Assembly: GCF_030817595.1 (NCBI RefSeq)
Contig: NZ_JAUSZN010000001.1
Location: forward strand, 1,744,001-1,808,000
Source: Neobacillus niacini
GTDB lineage: Bacteria > Bacillota > Bacilli > Bacillales > Cytobacillaceae
Direction of reading: 5' to 3'
DNA: 64,000 nucleotides
Position numbers and translations under genes: made by a program. Below the pieces are notes generated by a model, which worked only from the letters and a program-made list of their open reading frames with translations, ran no database searches and was not told the DNA's origin. Shown here piece after piece: positions 25,973-34,972 of this stretch. Every line of letters begins with the position of its first letter. Within the stretch, counting starts at the first letter, position 1.

Positions 25973-26008
25973 AACAAAAAAACATCTCCACGTAACGTAG
26001 AGATGTTG
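25973..26008 (-). terminator. Riboswitch-associated intrinsic terminator
   Basis: Minus-strand AACATCTC...GAGATGTT stem followed by seven Ts, about 70 nt downstream of the B12 aptamer. It is the likely expression platform that stops the btuF operon when cobalamin is bound. Confidence 0.8.
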
Positions 26009-26079
26009 GTTTGATTAAATGCCATTAATAAATGACTCTAGTCGTCCACACATCCCTATCCTCGTAGGTTCTTTTGGGG

Positions 26080-26247
26080 CACTAGAATAAGGCAGGTTTC
26101 CTGGCTCATGGTCATCGCTTCCTGCGTCTTCCCATCAGATTTGACAGTGACATTTTGCAGGTTGCTCCCATTTACAGTGGCGGGACCGCGTTGGATTTTA
26201 ACCAACTTCCCTTTTAAGCTAAAAACCATTAAGATCTTCAGCACCTA
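26080..26247 (-). ncRNA. Cobalamin riboswitch
   Basis: The minus strand shows the B12-box AGCCAGGAAACCTGCC near its 3' end, GCCACTG preceded by GGTCCC, and GGGAAG...AATCC elements in the expected order. It precedes the 13-gene btuF-cblS operon on the same strand. Cobalamin binding should reduce expression, here probably through the terminator at 25973-26008. A TATAAT-like -10 lies at 26277-26282. Confidence 0.93.
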
Positions 26248-26324
26248 TTCTTCAATAATTTTTTTATGATAGATTTATTATATAGTAAATAAAAATGAAA
26301 GCTATATTTTTAAGCAAATTTCGC

Positions 26325-26351
26325 CAAAAAACTTTTTATTATTCGAAAGTT
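26325..26351 (-). terminator. Possible short terminator at the end of ribH
   Basis: AACTTT/AAAGTT 6-bp stem overlapping the ribH stop and followed by TTTTTT on the minus strand. The weak stem makes this uncertain. Confidence 0.35.
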
Positions 26352-26806
26352 CGCAATAAATTTGCCATCTCAATAGCACCAGTTGCAACATCCCAGCCTT
26401 TATTTCCAGCCTTTGTTCCTGCACGCTCAATTGCCTGCTCAATCGATTCTGTTGTTAATACCCCAAAAATAACCGGAATGCCGCTATCTAAATTAATTCT
26501 TGAAACACCCTTCGCCACTTCATTACATACATAGTCGAAATGTGGTGTAGACCCGCGAATTACGGTTCCAAGTGTAATTACAGCATCATATTTTTTACTA
26601 ATTGCCATTTTTTGAGCCACTAACGGAATTTCAAATGCACCTGGAACCCAAGCAATATCAACATCTTCTTCGCTTACACCATGTCTCTTAAGGGCATCCT
26701 GTGCACCGCTCAATAATTTACTGGTTATAAACTCGTTAAAACGCCCTACCACGATTCCTATCTTTAAACCTGAGCCTACTAAATTACCTTCATAAATATG
26801 TCCCAT
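26339..26806 (-). CDS. ribH: 6,7-dimethyl-8-ribityllumazine synthase RibH
   Basis: A 155-residue lumazine synthase. It condenses 5-amino-6-ribitylamino-uracil with 3,4-dihydroxy-2-butanone phosphate. Landmarks are VGRFNEFIT (substrate Phe/Asn), [27 protein letters not shown] with the catalytic His near 88, and [16 protein letters not shown]. Usual length for the 60-subunit capsid type. It is the last gene of ribE-ribBA-ribH, 29 bp after ribBA, with an AGGTATTAAC site upstream of ATG. Confidence 0.96.
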   Translation of the reverse strand: MGHIYEGNLVGSGLKIGIVVGRFNEFITSKLLSGAQDALKRHGVSEEDVDIAWVPGAFEIPLVAQKMAISKKYDAVITLGTVIRGSTPHFDYVCNEVAKGVSRINLDSGIPVIFGVLTTESIEQAIERAGTKAGNKGWDVATGAIEMANLLRTFE

Positions 26807-26835
26807 GTTAATACCTCCAAATGATTGTGTTATTT

Positions 26836-27951
26836 TTATTTTACCTTTTCCTCGTTAATTTCCATTTGCAAAGCTACCGTTTCAACGACTTCAAGATCAA
26901 ATCCCTTAATTCCTTTTATTTTTCGCGGGTTATTGGTTAACAATTTCATTTTGCTAATCCCTAAATCCTTTAATATCTGAGCACCAATACCAAATTCACG
27001 TAAATCAGCTTCTACACTGCTGTGACCATCCTCTAGCTGCTCGTGTGCCCGCAATTTATTGACTAAACCACTGCTCTGACGCATATAAAGGAGGACTCCG
27101 TTTCCTGCTCGTTCAATTTGACTTAATGCCGCATGGAGCTGAGACCTGCATTCACAGCGATAAGAACCGAATACATCACCGGTTAAACATTCGGAATGAA
27201 CACGAACAAGAATAGGATCCTCAGGATTAATTTCCCCTTTAATTAACGCTAAATGCTCTTTCCCATCGATGACGTTTGAGAATCCTGCAGCCTTAAATTC
27301 ACCAAATTCCGTAGGCAAATTGATTTCAACTTCACGTTTGACCAGCTTGTCTTTTTTGTTGCGATACTCAATTAAATCTTTAATGGTAATCATCTTAACG
27401 GCAAGTTCATCAGCAATTTTTCGCAACTCCGGAACACGTGCCATGGTTCCATCCTCATTCATAATTTCACAAATGACTCCCGCAGGTTTAGAACCGCATA
27501 GTCTTGCTAAATCCACTGCCGCTTCGGTGTGACCAGTTCTCCGTAGAACTCCTCCTTTTTTGGCAACCAAAGGGAAAATATGCCCTGGCCGCTTGAAATC
27601 AGAAGGCTTTGATTCTGGATCGAGCATACTCAGTACCGTTGCAGAACGCTCAAATGCTGATATCCCTGTCGTTGTAAATTTATGGTCAATACTAACGGTA
27701 AATGCCGTACCATGCGAATCCGTATTGTTTGCTACCATTGGAAAAAGTTCTAATTTCTGTGCTAATTCCTCGTCAATAGGAACACAGATTAAGCCTCTTC
27801 CATGTGTAGCCATTAAATTAATTACCTCTGGCGTGGTTTTTTCAGCAATTGAGACAAAATCTCCTTCATTTTCTCTGTCTTCGTCATCACAAACTATGAT
27901 AACTTTTCCGTTTTGTAAATCAATCAAGGCTTCTTCAATTTTATCAAACAC
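26836..27951 (-). CDS. ribBA: Bifunctional DHBP synthase/GTP cyclohydrolase II RibBA
   Basis: A 371-residue fusion. The N-terminal ~200 residues are 3,4-dihydroxy-2-butanone-4-phosphate synthase ([23 protein letters not shown]). The C-terminal part is GTP cyclohydrolase II with the zinc cysteines in [17 protein letters not shown] and a following RSQL. It provides both committed precursors of riboflavin. The late segment [19 protein letters not shown] differs slightly from the usual EGRGIGL-type region, the equivalent of RQEGRGIGL being [14 protein letters not shown]; the enzyme may still be active, but the change deserves notice. Confidence 0.93.
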   Translation of the reverse strand: MFDKIEEALIDLQNGKVIIVCDDEDRENEGDFVSIAEKTTPEVINLMATHGRGLICVPIDEELAQKLELFPMVANNTDSHGTAFTVSIDHKFTTTGISAFERSATVLSMLDPESKPSDFKRPGHIFPLVAKKGGVLRRTGHTEAAVDLARLCGSKPAGVICEIMNEDGTMARVPELRKIADELAVKMITIKDLIEYRNKKDKLVKREVEINLPTEFGEFKAAGFSNVIDGKEHLALIKGEINPEDPILVRVHSECLTGDVFGSYRCECRSQLHAALSQIERAGNGVLLYMRQSSGLVNKLRAHEQLEDGHSSVEADLREFGIGAQILKDLGISKMKLLTNNPRKIKGIKGFDLEVVETVALQMEINEEKVK

Positions 27952-27975
27952 GTGTAATCTCCCCTTTCTATGTAC

Positions 27976-28635
27976 TTAAGCAAATCCATGCTCTTCTAAA
28001 AAGCTCGCACTAATACCGGATGAACTTTTTTGGTTACCAGTATTTTGTCCTCTCGTTAAAAAATGCCCCACATACTTACCAATCATGTCGCATTCTAGAT
28101 TAACAATATCTCCAGACTCCTTAAGACCGATAATACTTTCAGATAATGTATGGGGAATGAGTGATAAAGTAAATGTTTCGTCTGTGACTCCAAATACTGT
28201 AAGGCTTGTCCCATCTACAGCAATCGAACCTCTTTCAATTACATACCTTAATATATCCGGCGAGGCCTCAATTTCGTAGTAAACCGCGTTTTCTACCTGT
28301 TTTTTACTTTTAATTACCCCAGTACCATCAATATGACCTGAAACGAAATGACCTCCAAATCGACCTCCTGCTGCCATGGCTCTTTCGAGATTCACTTTGG
28401 CACCACGTTTCAACGATTGTAAACTTGATGCTTTCACGGTTTCAGGCATTATATCTACCGTAAACTGGCTGGTAGTAAAGCTAGTGACAGTAAGACAAAC
28501 ACCGTTTACCGAGATACTGTCGCCAAGATGAACATCCTTGAGAATTGTTTTTGCGTCAATTGTTAGAACAAAGGATTCTCCGCTTCGCTTGATATTCGCT
28601 ACTACTCCTAATTCTTCAATAATGCCGGTAAACAT
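27976..28635 (-). CDS. ribE: Riboflavin synthase alpha subunit RibE
   Basis: A 219-residue riboflavin synthase with two tandem lumazine-binding barrels. The first starts MFTGIIEELG with SVNGVCLTV and GGHFVSGHIDGTG; the second has ERGSIAVDGTSLTVF and VGHFLTR. It dismutates two lumazines to riboflavin and the pyrimidine precursor. It is the first gene after the FMN riboswitch. In B. subtilis ribD precedes ribE; here no ribD lies between riboswitch and ribE. Confidence 0.95.
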   Translation of the reverse strand: MFTGIIEELGVVANIKRSGESFVLTIDAKTILKDVHLGDSISVNGVCLTVTSFTTSQFTVDIMPETVKASSLQSLKRGAKVNLERAMAAGGRFGGHFVSGHIDGTGVIKSKKQVENAVYYEIEASPDILRYVIERGSIAVDGTSLTVFGVTDETFTLSLIPHTLSESIIGLKESGDIVNLECDMIGKYVGHFLTRGQNTGNQKSSSGISASFLEEHGFA

Positions 28636-28706
28636 AGCTTTTGTTCTCCCTCCCTATCTTTTGCAAGTTCATGCAATTTTTTTCCTGGCTTACGATCATA
28701 AAAGAA

Positions 28707-28747
28707 GAAAAAAGGACCCTGAAGATATGAAACTCTTCAGGGTCCTT
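28707..28747 (-). terminator. FMN riboswitch terminator
   Basis: 13-bp stem AAGGACCCTGAAG/CTTCAGGGTCCTT followed by TTTTTTC on the minus strand, ~70 nt downstream of the RFN element. Typical attenuator for ribE-ribBA-ribH. Confidence 0.9.
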
Positions 28748-28816
28748 GGAAAAGGCAATAAGAAAATAGGGCTTAAAAAAGGGTAGACTTTTCCCTTGGT
28801 TAAACCGGATTTTTTT

Positions 28817-28960
28817 CCTTCTCCCATCCAGACTTTAACTGTCGGCTCTGGAGTTTCACCAGATCCACCGCTTAAACATTCGTTTAAACGGGTCACGGAC
28901 TAAGAAGCTATGCTTCATCACCGCCGGTTAGGAATTTCACCTGACCCCGAAGGAATTATT
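28817..28960 (-). ncRNA. FMN riboswitch (RFN element)
   Basis: The minus strand carries CTTCGGGGTCAGGTGAAATT, CCGGCGGTGAT, AGTCCGTGACCCG, GTGGATCTGGTGAAACTCC and GGATGGGAGAAGG in the order of the RFN consensus. FMN binding should favour the terminator at 28707-28747 and shut off the rib operon. Confidence 0.95.
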
Positions 28961-29050
28961 CAACTATATGATTAGTACTAGTATACCTTATAGTTGTGAG
29001 AATTGCTAAAAAAAAGAAAAAGAAGTCGAAATCTACTCCTTCACATCATA

Positions 29051-29521
29051 TTAATAATCGCTTCCATACGTTTTTACAGGCAGATAAAGTTCAAATTGAA
29101 TATTTCCATCGCTATCAAGATCTATTTGTTTAAACACTTCTAAACTCAGGGCATTGTTATCCAAATCATAACCATACTCCTGCATCCAAACTAATGTCTG
29201 CCGATATGTATTTTCTACTTCTTCCAGACTCCCTTTATGCGAAGTACAAACATAATTTTTACGAGGAATTGTGAACCCTACCATACCCTCTGGGACATTT
29301 TCCAGCTTTTCCACTGGTGTTGTTACATAATAGGTCAATTCGGTTTCTCTGCTATGAAAGGGAGCAATTAAGATAGAAGTATTCGTTTGATTAGGTACCT
29401 CATCAATCCGCTCTTTCATCACATCAAATAATTCAGGAATGGTATTCAATTGTGAATAGGTACCGCTCCACGAAATTCCAACTACCTTCATTTCTTCTTT
29501 TTCAAGCACTTGGATATCCAA
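29051..29521 (-). CDS. GyrI-like effector-binding domain protein
   Basis: A 156-residue protein resembling the GyrI-like/AraC effector-binding fold. It begins with a short strand and EMKVVGISWSGTYSQL, and has FHSRETELTYYVTTPV, PEGMVGFTIPRKNYV and a final FELYLPVK. There is no DNA-binding domain, so it is a stand-alone small-molecule binding protein. Start is TTG with GAGGAGGG upstream; an ATG nearby is in another frame. Monocistronic. Function unknown beyond fold; family members sense or bind hydrophobic compounds. Confidence 0.75.
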   Translation of the reverse strand: MDIQVLEKEEMKVVGISWSGTYSQLNTIPELFDVMKERIDEVPNQTNTSILIAPFHSRETELTYYVTTPVEKLENVPEGMVGFTIPRKNYVCTSHKGSLEEVENTYRQTLVWMQEYGYDLDNNALSLEVFKQIDLDSDGNIQFELYLPVKTYGSDY

Positions 29522-29638
29522 ACATATCCCTCCTCTAAAGTTGTGTATATATCTATTATTCTCACTTTATCCCTGAAATTCCTTCCTAAAAACGACAACA
29601 TCGTGAATACTTAAAAATACGAGGCTGCCTTACTAATA

Positions 29639-30487
29639 CTATTTTTTGACCAGTTTACTTATGATGATTTTTTCCCAAATTCTCCATGGTAATAAATTCT
29701 TCACTAATATAGTAGCTTTAACTCCGCGACCAATTGGGTACCTAATGTCAGGGGTATCCATTGCTGCGATCTGTGCTATTTTTTTTGCTACATCCAGCGG
29801 GTCTCCGAAGCTATTTTCCCCATTTGCAATATATCTTTCTATGCTTTGCATATATTCTTGATACGGGGAATCTGACTCCAAAGATTTAACGGCAACCTGT
29901 TTACCACTTGACCAAATATTCGTTCTGTAGGACCCAGGTTCAATTAAAACCACCTTCACCCCAAATGGTTGCATTTCTAAACGAAGACTTTCACTCCAGC
30001 CCTCAAGGGCATGCTTTGAGGCAATATACGGTGACAGTCCGGGGAATGCAACCTTACCGCTTATACTGCTAACATTTATAATACATCCATGCCTTTTTTT
30101 CCTCAACATAGGTAAAAAGGCCTTGGTGACGGCAATAACCCCAAAGACATTTGTTTCAAATTGTCTTCGATATTCATCCATTGAAATTTCTTCAACGAAG
30201 CCAGCACCGGCATAACCAGCATTATTAATCAAAACATCCACATTTCCAAACTCATCGAGTACTCGCGTTTGGAATGCCAGGATAGAGTTTTCATCTGTAA
30301 CATCTAATTCAAAAACAATAATTCGGGATTGTACCCCATGCTTTCTTGCCTCTTCCAACAGGCCGCTGCTTTTATGGCTGTTCCTCATAGCAGCAATAAC
30401 GGTAAAACCCTTTCGTGCTAACTCAATAGAGGTACTCAATCCAAATCCGCTCGATGTACCGGTCACTATAGCTGTTTTGTGATTCAT
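29639..30487 (-). CDS. SDR family oxidoreductase
   Basis: A 282-residue short-chain dehydrogenase with TGTSSGFGLSTS (9-20), NNAGYAG (about 93-99), NVSSISGKVAFPGLSPYIASK carrying the catalytic Ser/Tyr/Lys, and a C-terminal basic/hydrophobic tail (KNLLPWRIWEKIII). It belongs to the classical NAD(P)-dependent group often annotated as retinol-dehydrogenase-like. AAAGGGAG precedes the ATG. No neighbours indicate a substrate. Confidence 0.85.
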   Translation of the reverse strand: MNHKTAIVTGTSSGFGLSTSIELARKGFTVIAAMRNSHKSSGLLEEARKHGVQSRIIVFELDVTDENSILAFQTRVLDEFGNVDVLINNAGYAGAGFVEEISMDEYRRQFETNVFGVIAVTKAFLPMLRKKRHGCIINVSSISGKVAFPGLSPYIASKHALEGWSESLRLEMQPFGVKVVLIEPGSYRTNIWSSGKQVAVKSLESDSPYQEYMQSIERYIANGENSFGDPLDVAKKIAQIAAMDTPDIRYPIGRGVKATILVKNLLPWRIWEKIIISKLVKK

Positions 30488-30689
30488 GTATTAATCTCCC
30501 TTTCACTTCCGCAAGAGTTAGTTTAATATGTAAATTCTACCAGTGCAATATTTAACCAATTTATACTTTTCTTAAAAAGAATATTCTGTGAATTAAACCT
30601 CTAGTATCTATCCGGATTAGATTGTTAATTTAAGTGAAAATAGATTATACTGAGGATATGAAAGTACATTTTTTCAGGAGGATTTCCTA

Positions 30690-30893
30690 ATGTCAGAAAA
30701 CAATCAAACAAACCAAAATGAAGAACCAAAAAAGAAAATGAGTCTGCAGGAAGCGATGAAGCAACAGTTAGCAAATAAGAAGAACAAAGCTGCAGCAGCG
30801 AATAACACCCAGGGCGGTCTTCAAAATGGCCAAAAAATGAAAAGCCAGCAGACGAAAAAAGTAAGTAACACACGTAGGAAAATGGGTGTTTAA
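30690..30893 (+). CDS. Small charged protein upstream of ywbE
   Basis: A 67-residue, very hydrophilic protein rich in Asn, Gln and Lys (MSENNQTNQNEEPKKKMS, then LQEAMKQQLANKKNKAAAA). It has no hydrophobic core and is probably unstructured or partly helical. A textbook CAGGAGGAT site precedes ATG. Its stop overlaps the ywbE start as TAATG, so the two are coupled. I do not recognise it; the lysine-rich tail ending RRKMGV could bind nucleic acid (speculative). Confidence 0.7.
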   Translation: MSENNQTNQNEEPKKKMSLQEAMKQQLANKKNKAAAANNTQGGLQNGQKMKSQQTKKVSNTRRKMGV

Positions 30894-31099
30894 TGAACGG
30901 ACAAAATAGAAAAGACATCACTGCCGGTACAGAGGTTAAAATTGTACTCAAGGCTGATCAAAGAACCGGAAAACTCACAAGTGGTGTCGTGAAGGATATT
31001 TTAACAAACTCGAAGAACCATCCTCATGGGATAAAGGTAAGGTTAATGGATGGTCAAGTTGGCAGAGTGCAGGAAATAGTGAATTCAAAATCTACCTAA
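30893..31099 (+). CDS. ywbE: YwbE family protein
   Basis: A 68-residue protein of the YwbE family (small, basic beta-rich protein of unknown function). It begins MNGQNRKDITAGTEVKIVLK and has the conserved GVVKDILTNSKNHPHGIKV-type centre and GQVGRVQEI end. Family members are found widely in Bacilli and some Gram-negatives. It overlaps the small charged protein gene by one base and is followed by a terminator, making a two-gene operon. Confidence 0.88.
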   Translation: MNGQNRKDITAGTEVKIVLKADQRTGKLTSGVVKDILTNSKNHPHGIKVRLMDGQVGRVQEIVNSKST

Positions 31100-31181
31100 C
31101 CGGTAATAGGAACTACCCTTAGGTATGAATTTTGTGAATTAACCCTATACTATAAATAACCATTTTACTTATCACATATTG

Positions 31182-31209
31182 AACTCCACATTTTGTGGAG
31201 TTTTTTTTA
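31182..31209 (+). terminator. Terminator of the ywbE operon
   Basis: AACTCCACA, TTTT loop, GTGGAGTT, then eight Ts. Confidence 0.85.
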
Positions 31210-31224
31210 TGTTCTTCTACAGAA

Positions 31225-31258
31225 AAATAAAAAACAGACTCACAATTGGAGTCTGTTT
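31225..31258 (-). terminator. Terminator of the cold shock gene
   Basis: Minus-strand AACAGACTC, 7-nt loop, GAGTCTGTT, then TTTTTATTT. Confidence 0.85.
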
Positions 31259-31273
31259 GATTTAGAAGGTTTA

Positions 31274-31474
31274 TTACGCTTTACGAACGTTAACCGCTTG
31301 TGGACCACGTTGTCCATTTTCGATTTCAAACGTTACCTCTTGACCTTCATCTAACGTTTTGTAGCCTTCGCCTTGGATTGCTGAGAAGTGAACGAATACG
31401 TCGTCTCCACCTTCACGCTCAATAAATCCAAAGCCTTTTTCACCGTTAAACCATTTTACTTTACCTTGTTCCAT
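31274..31474 (-). CDS. Cold shock protein (Csp family)
   Basis: A 66-residue OB-fold cold shock protein with RNP1 KGFGFIE and RNP2 VFVHFSAI, ending QAVNVRKA. It binds single-stranded RNA/DNA and acts as an RNA chaperone. The start is the ATG at 31474 with AGGAGGAGC upstream; the open frame extends to 31546 but has no ribosome site. A TATAAT -10 at 31536-31541 predicts a leader of roughly 55 nt. Confidence 0.96.
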   Translation of the reverse strand: MEQGKVKWFNGEKGFGFIEREGGDDVFVHFSAIQGEGYKTLDEGQEVTFEIENGQRGPQAVNVRKA

Positions 31475-31666
31475 TTTTGTAGCTCCTCCTAGCATGTAAC
31501 AATTACATGAAATTGCAATATAGTCTTGCCCGATTATTATACCCAAGAGAAAATCATTTTAAACAATATCCTCTTGTATAGAAAGTATTTCCCATTCAAA
31601 TAGAATTTATTTAAAAAAAAGAAATATCTTTTTCGTATATTGTAACGGCCTTCGTAAATGATATCC

Positions 31667-32416
31667 CTAGAGCACCCATTTACGAATAGCAGCAGCTACA
31701 CCATCTTCATTATTGTTAGCCGTGATCCAGTCAGCAGCCTTTTTTACTGTTTCCTGAGCATTTCCCATAGCCACACCTAATCCGGCTGCATTAATCATCG
31801 CTAAATCGTTTAGGCTGTCACCTACTGCCATGACATTTTTCATATCAATTCCGAGACGCTCACATACGAGTGAAAGTCCCTTAGCTTTATTAATTCCTAC
31901 TGGATTTACCTCAATATTGGTTGGGGTTGAGTTACTTAATTCAAATCCCCCTCTTGCTTCCAATTCTTTTTGAATCATATCTCTTGTTGGTACATCCTTT
32001 ATATTAAATCCGAATTTCAACCATTCCTCTGCGTGAATATCTTCCGGCATTTCATCAAAATAGTTTCGATTGGTGCTGATTGCCCAATATCGGATTTTAT
32101 GCTTTTGAGTTAACTCCAGCATCCACTGTATCGACTCCGAAGTTACAAGATTTCTTTCTACTAATCCTCTTTGATCATCATAAATTTCACTGCCATTCAC
32201 CGTTACTAAATATGAAGTTAACGCTAGTGAATCAGCATGCTTTTGGCAGTTTCTTAGTGAACGCCCCGTGCTTAGGACTACAAATACGCCTTTTTCCTGT
32301 GCTTCTTTAATGGCTTTTCGATTTTCCTCTGAGACCTCATGCTCATCGTTTAGCAGAGTTCCATCCATATCAAGCGCAATCAGTTTAATTTCAACATCAC
32401 TTTTGAAATTCTCCAT
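31667..32416 (-). CDS. Cof-type HAD-IIB phosphatase
   Basis: A ~249-residue HAD hydrolase of the Cof/YidA type. Motif I is LIALDMDGTLL with the nucleophile Asp near residue 14 and DGT. Motif II is VVLSTGRS, with a C2 cap in between, then the late NKAKGL lysine, VMAVGDSLNDLAMI (motif IV) and GVAMGNA. It dephosphorylates small sugar phosphates or flavin intermediates; such enzymes can supply the missing riboflavin-pathway phosphatase, but nothing here proves it. The ATG at 32416 has AAAGGAG upstream; a TTG further upstream overlaps that site. Confidence 0.9.
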   Translation of the reverse strand: MENFKSDVEIKLIALDMDGTLLNDEHEVSEENRKAIKEAQEKGVFVVLSTGRSLRNCQKHADSLALTSYLVTVNGSEIYDDQRGLVERNLVTSESIQWMLELTQKHKIRYWAISTNRNYFDEMPEDIHAEEWLKFGFNIKDVPTRDMIQKELEARGGFELSNSTPTNIEVNPVGINKAKGLSLVCERLGIDMKNVMAVGDSLNDLAMINAAGLGVAMGNAQETVKKAADWITANNNEDGVAAAIRKWVL

Positions 32417-32491
32417 ATGTATTTCAACTCCTTTCAACAATTCTTCTTTAGAGTAACATCAATTGCAGTGATCTCAAAATCAGAGTTATAT

Positions 32492-32521
32492 AAAAATATC
32501 CCTGCGATTGTAACAGGGATA
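32492..32521 (-). terminator. Terminator of the ABC exporter gene
   Basis: Minus-strand TATCCCTG, 9-nt loop, CAGGGATA, then TTTTTATAT. Confidence 0.65.
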
Positions 32522-32529
32522 CTTCCTTT

Positions 32530-34245
32530 CTACTGCTGATATTGTACCCGGTGAAGGCTTGCAAAAATACCGCCATGTTCGATTAACTCGTCATGACCGC
32601 CTTCCTCAGCAATTCCATCTTCGGTTACGACAATGATCCGGTCAGCATTCCGAATGGTAGCAAGCCTATGTGCGATAATCAAGGTTGTTCGGTTTTTTGC
32701 CAGCTCGTTCAAAGCTTCTTGGATGACCATTTCTGTTTCGGTATCAAGTGCAGATGTGGCTTCATCTAAAATTAATATCGGTGGATTTTTCAAAAACATC
32801 CTTGCAATTGCTAGTCTTTGTTTTTGACCGCCCGAAAGTTTTAATCCACGTTCTCCAATTTCAGTTTCGTATCCATCAGGCATTGATTGAATAAATTTCT
32901 CAAGATGAGCACTCTTCGCTGCTTTTACAATTTCCTCATCAGTAGCATTTCGCCTTCCGTATGCAATATTTTCTCTGATTGTACCCGTAAAAAGAAAAAC
33001 GTCTTGTTGAACAATACCGATTTGAGAGCGCAGTGATTTTTTAGTAATATTACGAATATCGAATCCATCAATTGTTATCCTGCCATTGCTGACATCATAA
33101 AACCTAGGAATCAAGGAACAAATGGTTGTTTTACCTGCCCCAGATGGTCCGACAAACGCAATCGTTTCACCTGCACGAATGTCCAGGTTAATGTCTTCAA
33201 GTACTGATTTTTGCTGGTCATAACTAAAGGAAACATCTTTAAAGACAATATCACCGCTTAGTGAAGCTACTTCGATAGCATCATCCGTATCCTTTACTCC
33301 TGGCTCAGAGTCGATAATTTCCATAAAACGTTTAAAGCCAGCCATTCCTTTTGGATACAATTCCATAATCGCACTAATTTTATCAATTGGTTTAAAAAGA
33401 ACATTTACATAAAGGACAAATCCGACCAGTTCACCATAAGAGAGCTGCCCTGTAAAGCTTAGCCATGCTCCATAAACTAGAACAATAATCGTAATAAGTC
33501 TTGTCATCATATAAATACCAGATAAACTGAAAGACATCACACGATATCCAACTAGTTTTGCATTTCGATATTTATGATTATTTGTTCGAAATCTCGCAAT
33601 CTCAAAATCTTCATTTGTAAATGATTGAACCACACGACTCCCTGAAACACTATCTTCGACTCGAGCATTTACATCTGCAATGTTTGTGTACATATGACTC
33701 CAGGCCTTATTCATCTTTAGATTACAAACTACAACTAATAAAGCCAATAACGGTAAAATTAAAACAGCAACTAGCGCTAGTTTCACATTAATCGTCAGCA
33801 TAATCCAGAATGCACCGATAAAAGTCATCACTGCAATAAAAACATCTTCAGGTCCATGGTGAGCAAGTTCACCCAGGTCAAAAAGGTCATTTGTAATCCT
33901 GCTCATAATATGCCCGGTCTTGGTATTATCAAAAAAGCGGAAGGACTGTTTTTGCACGTGTTCAAAAAGTTCTTGTCTCATATCTGTTTCAATATTGATA
34001 CCAAGTTTGTGCCCCCAGTAATTCACCACAAATTGTAATAAGGTACTTAAAATATAGACTGTAAACAGTCCAAGACTTACGAGCACGATAGCTTGCCAGT
34101 CGCCGCTTGGCAATAGCTTATCTATAAACCACGATACCGCGATTGGAAAAGCTAATTCTAAAACAGCAACGACAACCGCGCTGCTAAAATCAAGAAGGAA
34201 AAGCTTTTTATGAGGTCTATAATAGGAAAAGAAACGTCTAATCAT
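32530..34245 (-). CDS. ABC exporter, fused permease-ATPase
   Basis: A 571-residue half-transporter. The N-terminal six-helix type IV exporter fold (~1-320) is followed by an ATPase with Walker A GPSGAGKTT, Q-loop QQDVFLFTGTIRENIAYG, signature LKLSGGQKQR, Walker B ILILDEATSALD and H-loop IIAHRL. It would work as a homodimer or with a partner; none is adjacent. Proteins of this class export drugs, lipids or peptides. A GGAGAACTGCG site precedes the ATG. Monocistronic, with its own terminator. Confidence 0.92.
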   Translation of the reverse strand: MIRRFFSYYRPHKKLFLLDFSSAVVVAVLELAFPIAVSWFIDKLLPSGDWQAIVLVSLGLFTVYILSTLLQFVVNYWGHKLGINIETDMRQELFEHVQKQSFRFFDNTKTGHIMSRITNDLFDLGELAHHGPEDVFIAVMTFIGAFWIMLTINVKLALVAVLILPLLALLVVVCNLKMNKAWSHMYTNIADVNARVEDSVSGSRVVQSFTNEDFEIARFRTNNHKYRNAKLVGYRVMSFSLSGIYMMTRLITIIVLVYGAWLSFTGQLSYGELVGFVLYVNVLFKPIDKISAIMELYPKGMAGFKRFMEIIDSEPGVKDTDDAIEVASLSGDIVFKDVSFSYDQQKSVLEDINLDIRAGETIAFVGPSGAGKTTICSLIPRFYDVSNGRITIDGFDIRNITKKSLRSQIGIVQQDVFLFTGTIRENIAYGRRNATDEEIVKAAKSAHLEKFIQSMPDGYETEIGERGLKLSGGQKQRLAIARMFLKNPPILILDEATSALDTETEMVIQEALNELAKNRTTLIIAHRLATIRNADRIIVVTEDGIAEEGGHDELIEHGGIFASLHRVQYQQ

Positions 34246-34304
34246 CGCAGTTCTCCTTTTTAGTTAAGTACTTGGATTATATGAAAATATTTTGAAAATT
34301 ACAA

Positions 34305-34334
34305 TCAAAAAACCACCTGAAAACCTTCAGGTGG
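34305..34334 (-). terminator. Terminator of the HesB-like gene
   Basis: CCACCTGAA/TTCAGGTGG-type stem followed by TTTTTTG on the minus strand. Confidence 0.85.
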
Positions 34335-34355
34335 AAGTCTTTATTTTTTATTTTA

Positions 34356-34661
34356 TTAATGATGGTGGTGATGACCACCCTTTGTTGGGTTGGTAATCAG
34401 CCATTCTTCTTTTGGGACATGAAACAGTTGAATCCATACTCCATCTAGATATTCCTCACGAGCATCAAGAATGATATCAATGTCCTTATCAGTTTTTACC
34501 ACTTCATCATGTTCTGTTGGAGTATCTAGCATTAAATCATAATGAGCATGGTCGCCATGCATATTGGTTACATACACACGGAACATTTTCCCTTCTGCTT
34601 CTGGACCTTCCAACATTTTCTTCAATGCCTTCGCTGCATGGCGATTAATTTTGACTTTCAT
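34356..34661 (-). CDS. HesB/IscA-like protein with native polyhistidine tail
   Basis: A 101-residue HesB-like protein (MKVKINRHAAKALKKML, then FRVYVTNMHGDHAHYDLML). It lacks the three conserved cysteines that bind Fe-S clusters in A-type carriers; histidines HGDHAH lie in the middle and the protein ends GGHHHHH. It might therefore bind a metal through His rather than assemble clusters (inference). The start is the ATG at 34661 behind GGAGAG; the frame stays open 18 codons further but has no ribosome site. Monocistronic. Confidence 0.75.
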   Translation of the reverse strand: MKVKINRHAAKALKKMLEGPEAEGKMFRVYVTNMHGDHAHYDLMLDTPTEHDEVVKTDKDIDIILDAREEYLDGVWIQLFHVPKEEWLITNPTKGGHHHHH

Positions 34662-34826
34662 GTTTGTCTCTCCTATTCCATTAGTATACATATTCATTAT
34701 CCCATTATTATGCAAAAATAGACAATTATTTTATTATTTCAACTTCCCATCCGATTTTCATTGGAATTTAAAACCTTAACAAATTTGTCACAAATTCTTC
34801 AAAAAACGTATATAAACATCACACCT

Positions 34827-34855
34827 TTGTTGTTAATATTGTGGTACGGGATAAT
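34827..34855 (+). promoter_or_regulatory. Probable promoter of the qox operon
   Basis: TTGTTG (-35) and GATAAT (-10) separated by 17 bp, in the 311-bp gap before qoxA. The ~110-nt leader that follows is AT-rich with a weak AATAAC/GTTATT dyad and holds no reading frame. Confidence 0.5.
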
Positions 34856-34972
34856 AACACTAATTATATAGTTATTATTAGGTAGTAATTATTTTAGATA
34901 AATCTCCAAATAATTTTGTGAATGAATTCACGAACAACCACAGTGATAATCAATGAGAGGAGTTATAAAAAC

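Noticed and set aside
34356..34400. Polyhistidine tail as a vector or cloning artefact
   Set aside because: The codons run directly on from the gene and are followed by a native terminator and a co-directional chromosomal gene; no vector sequence.
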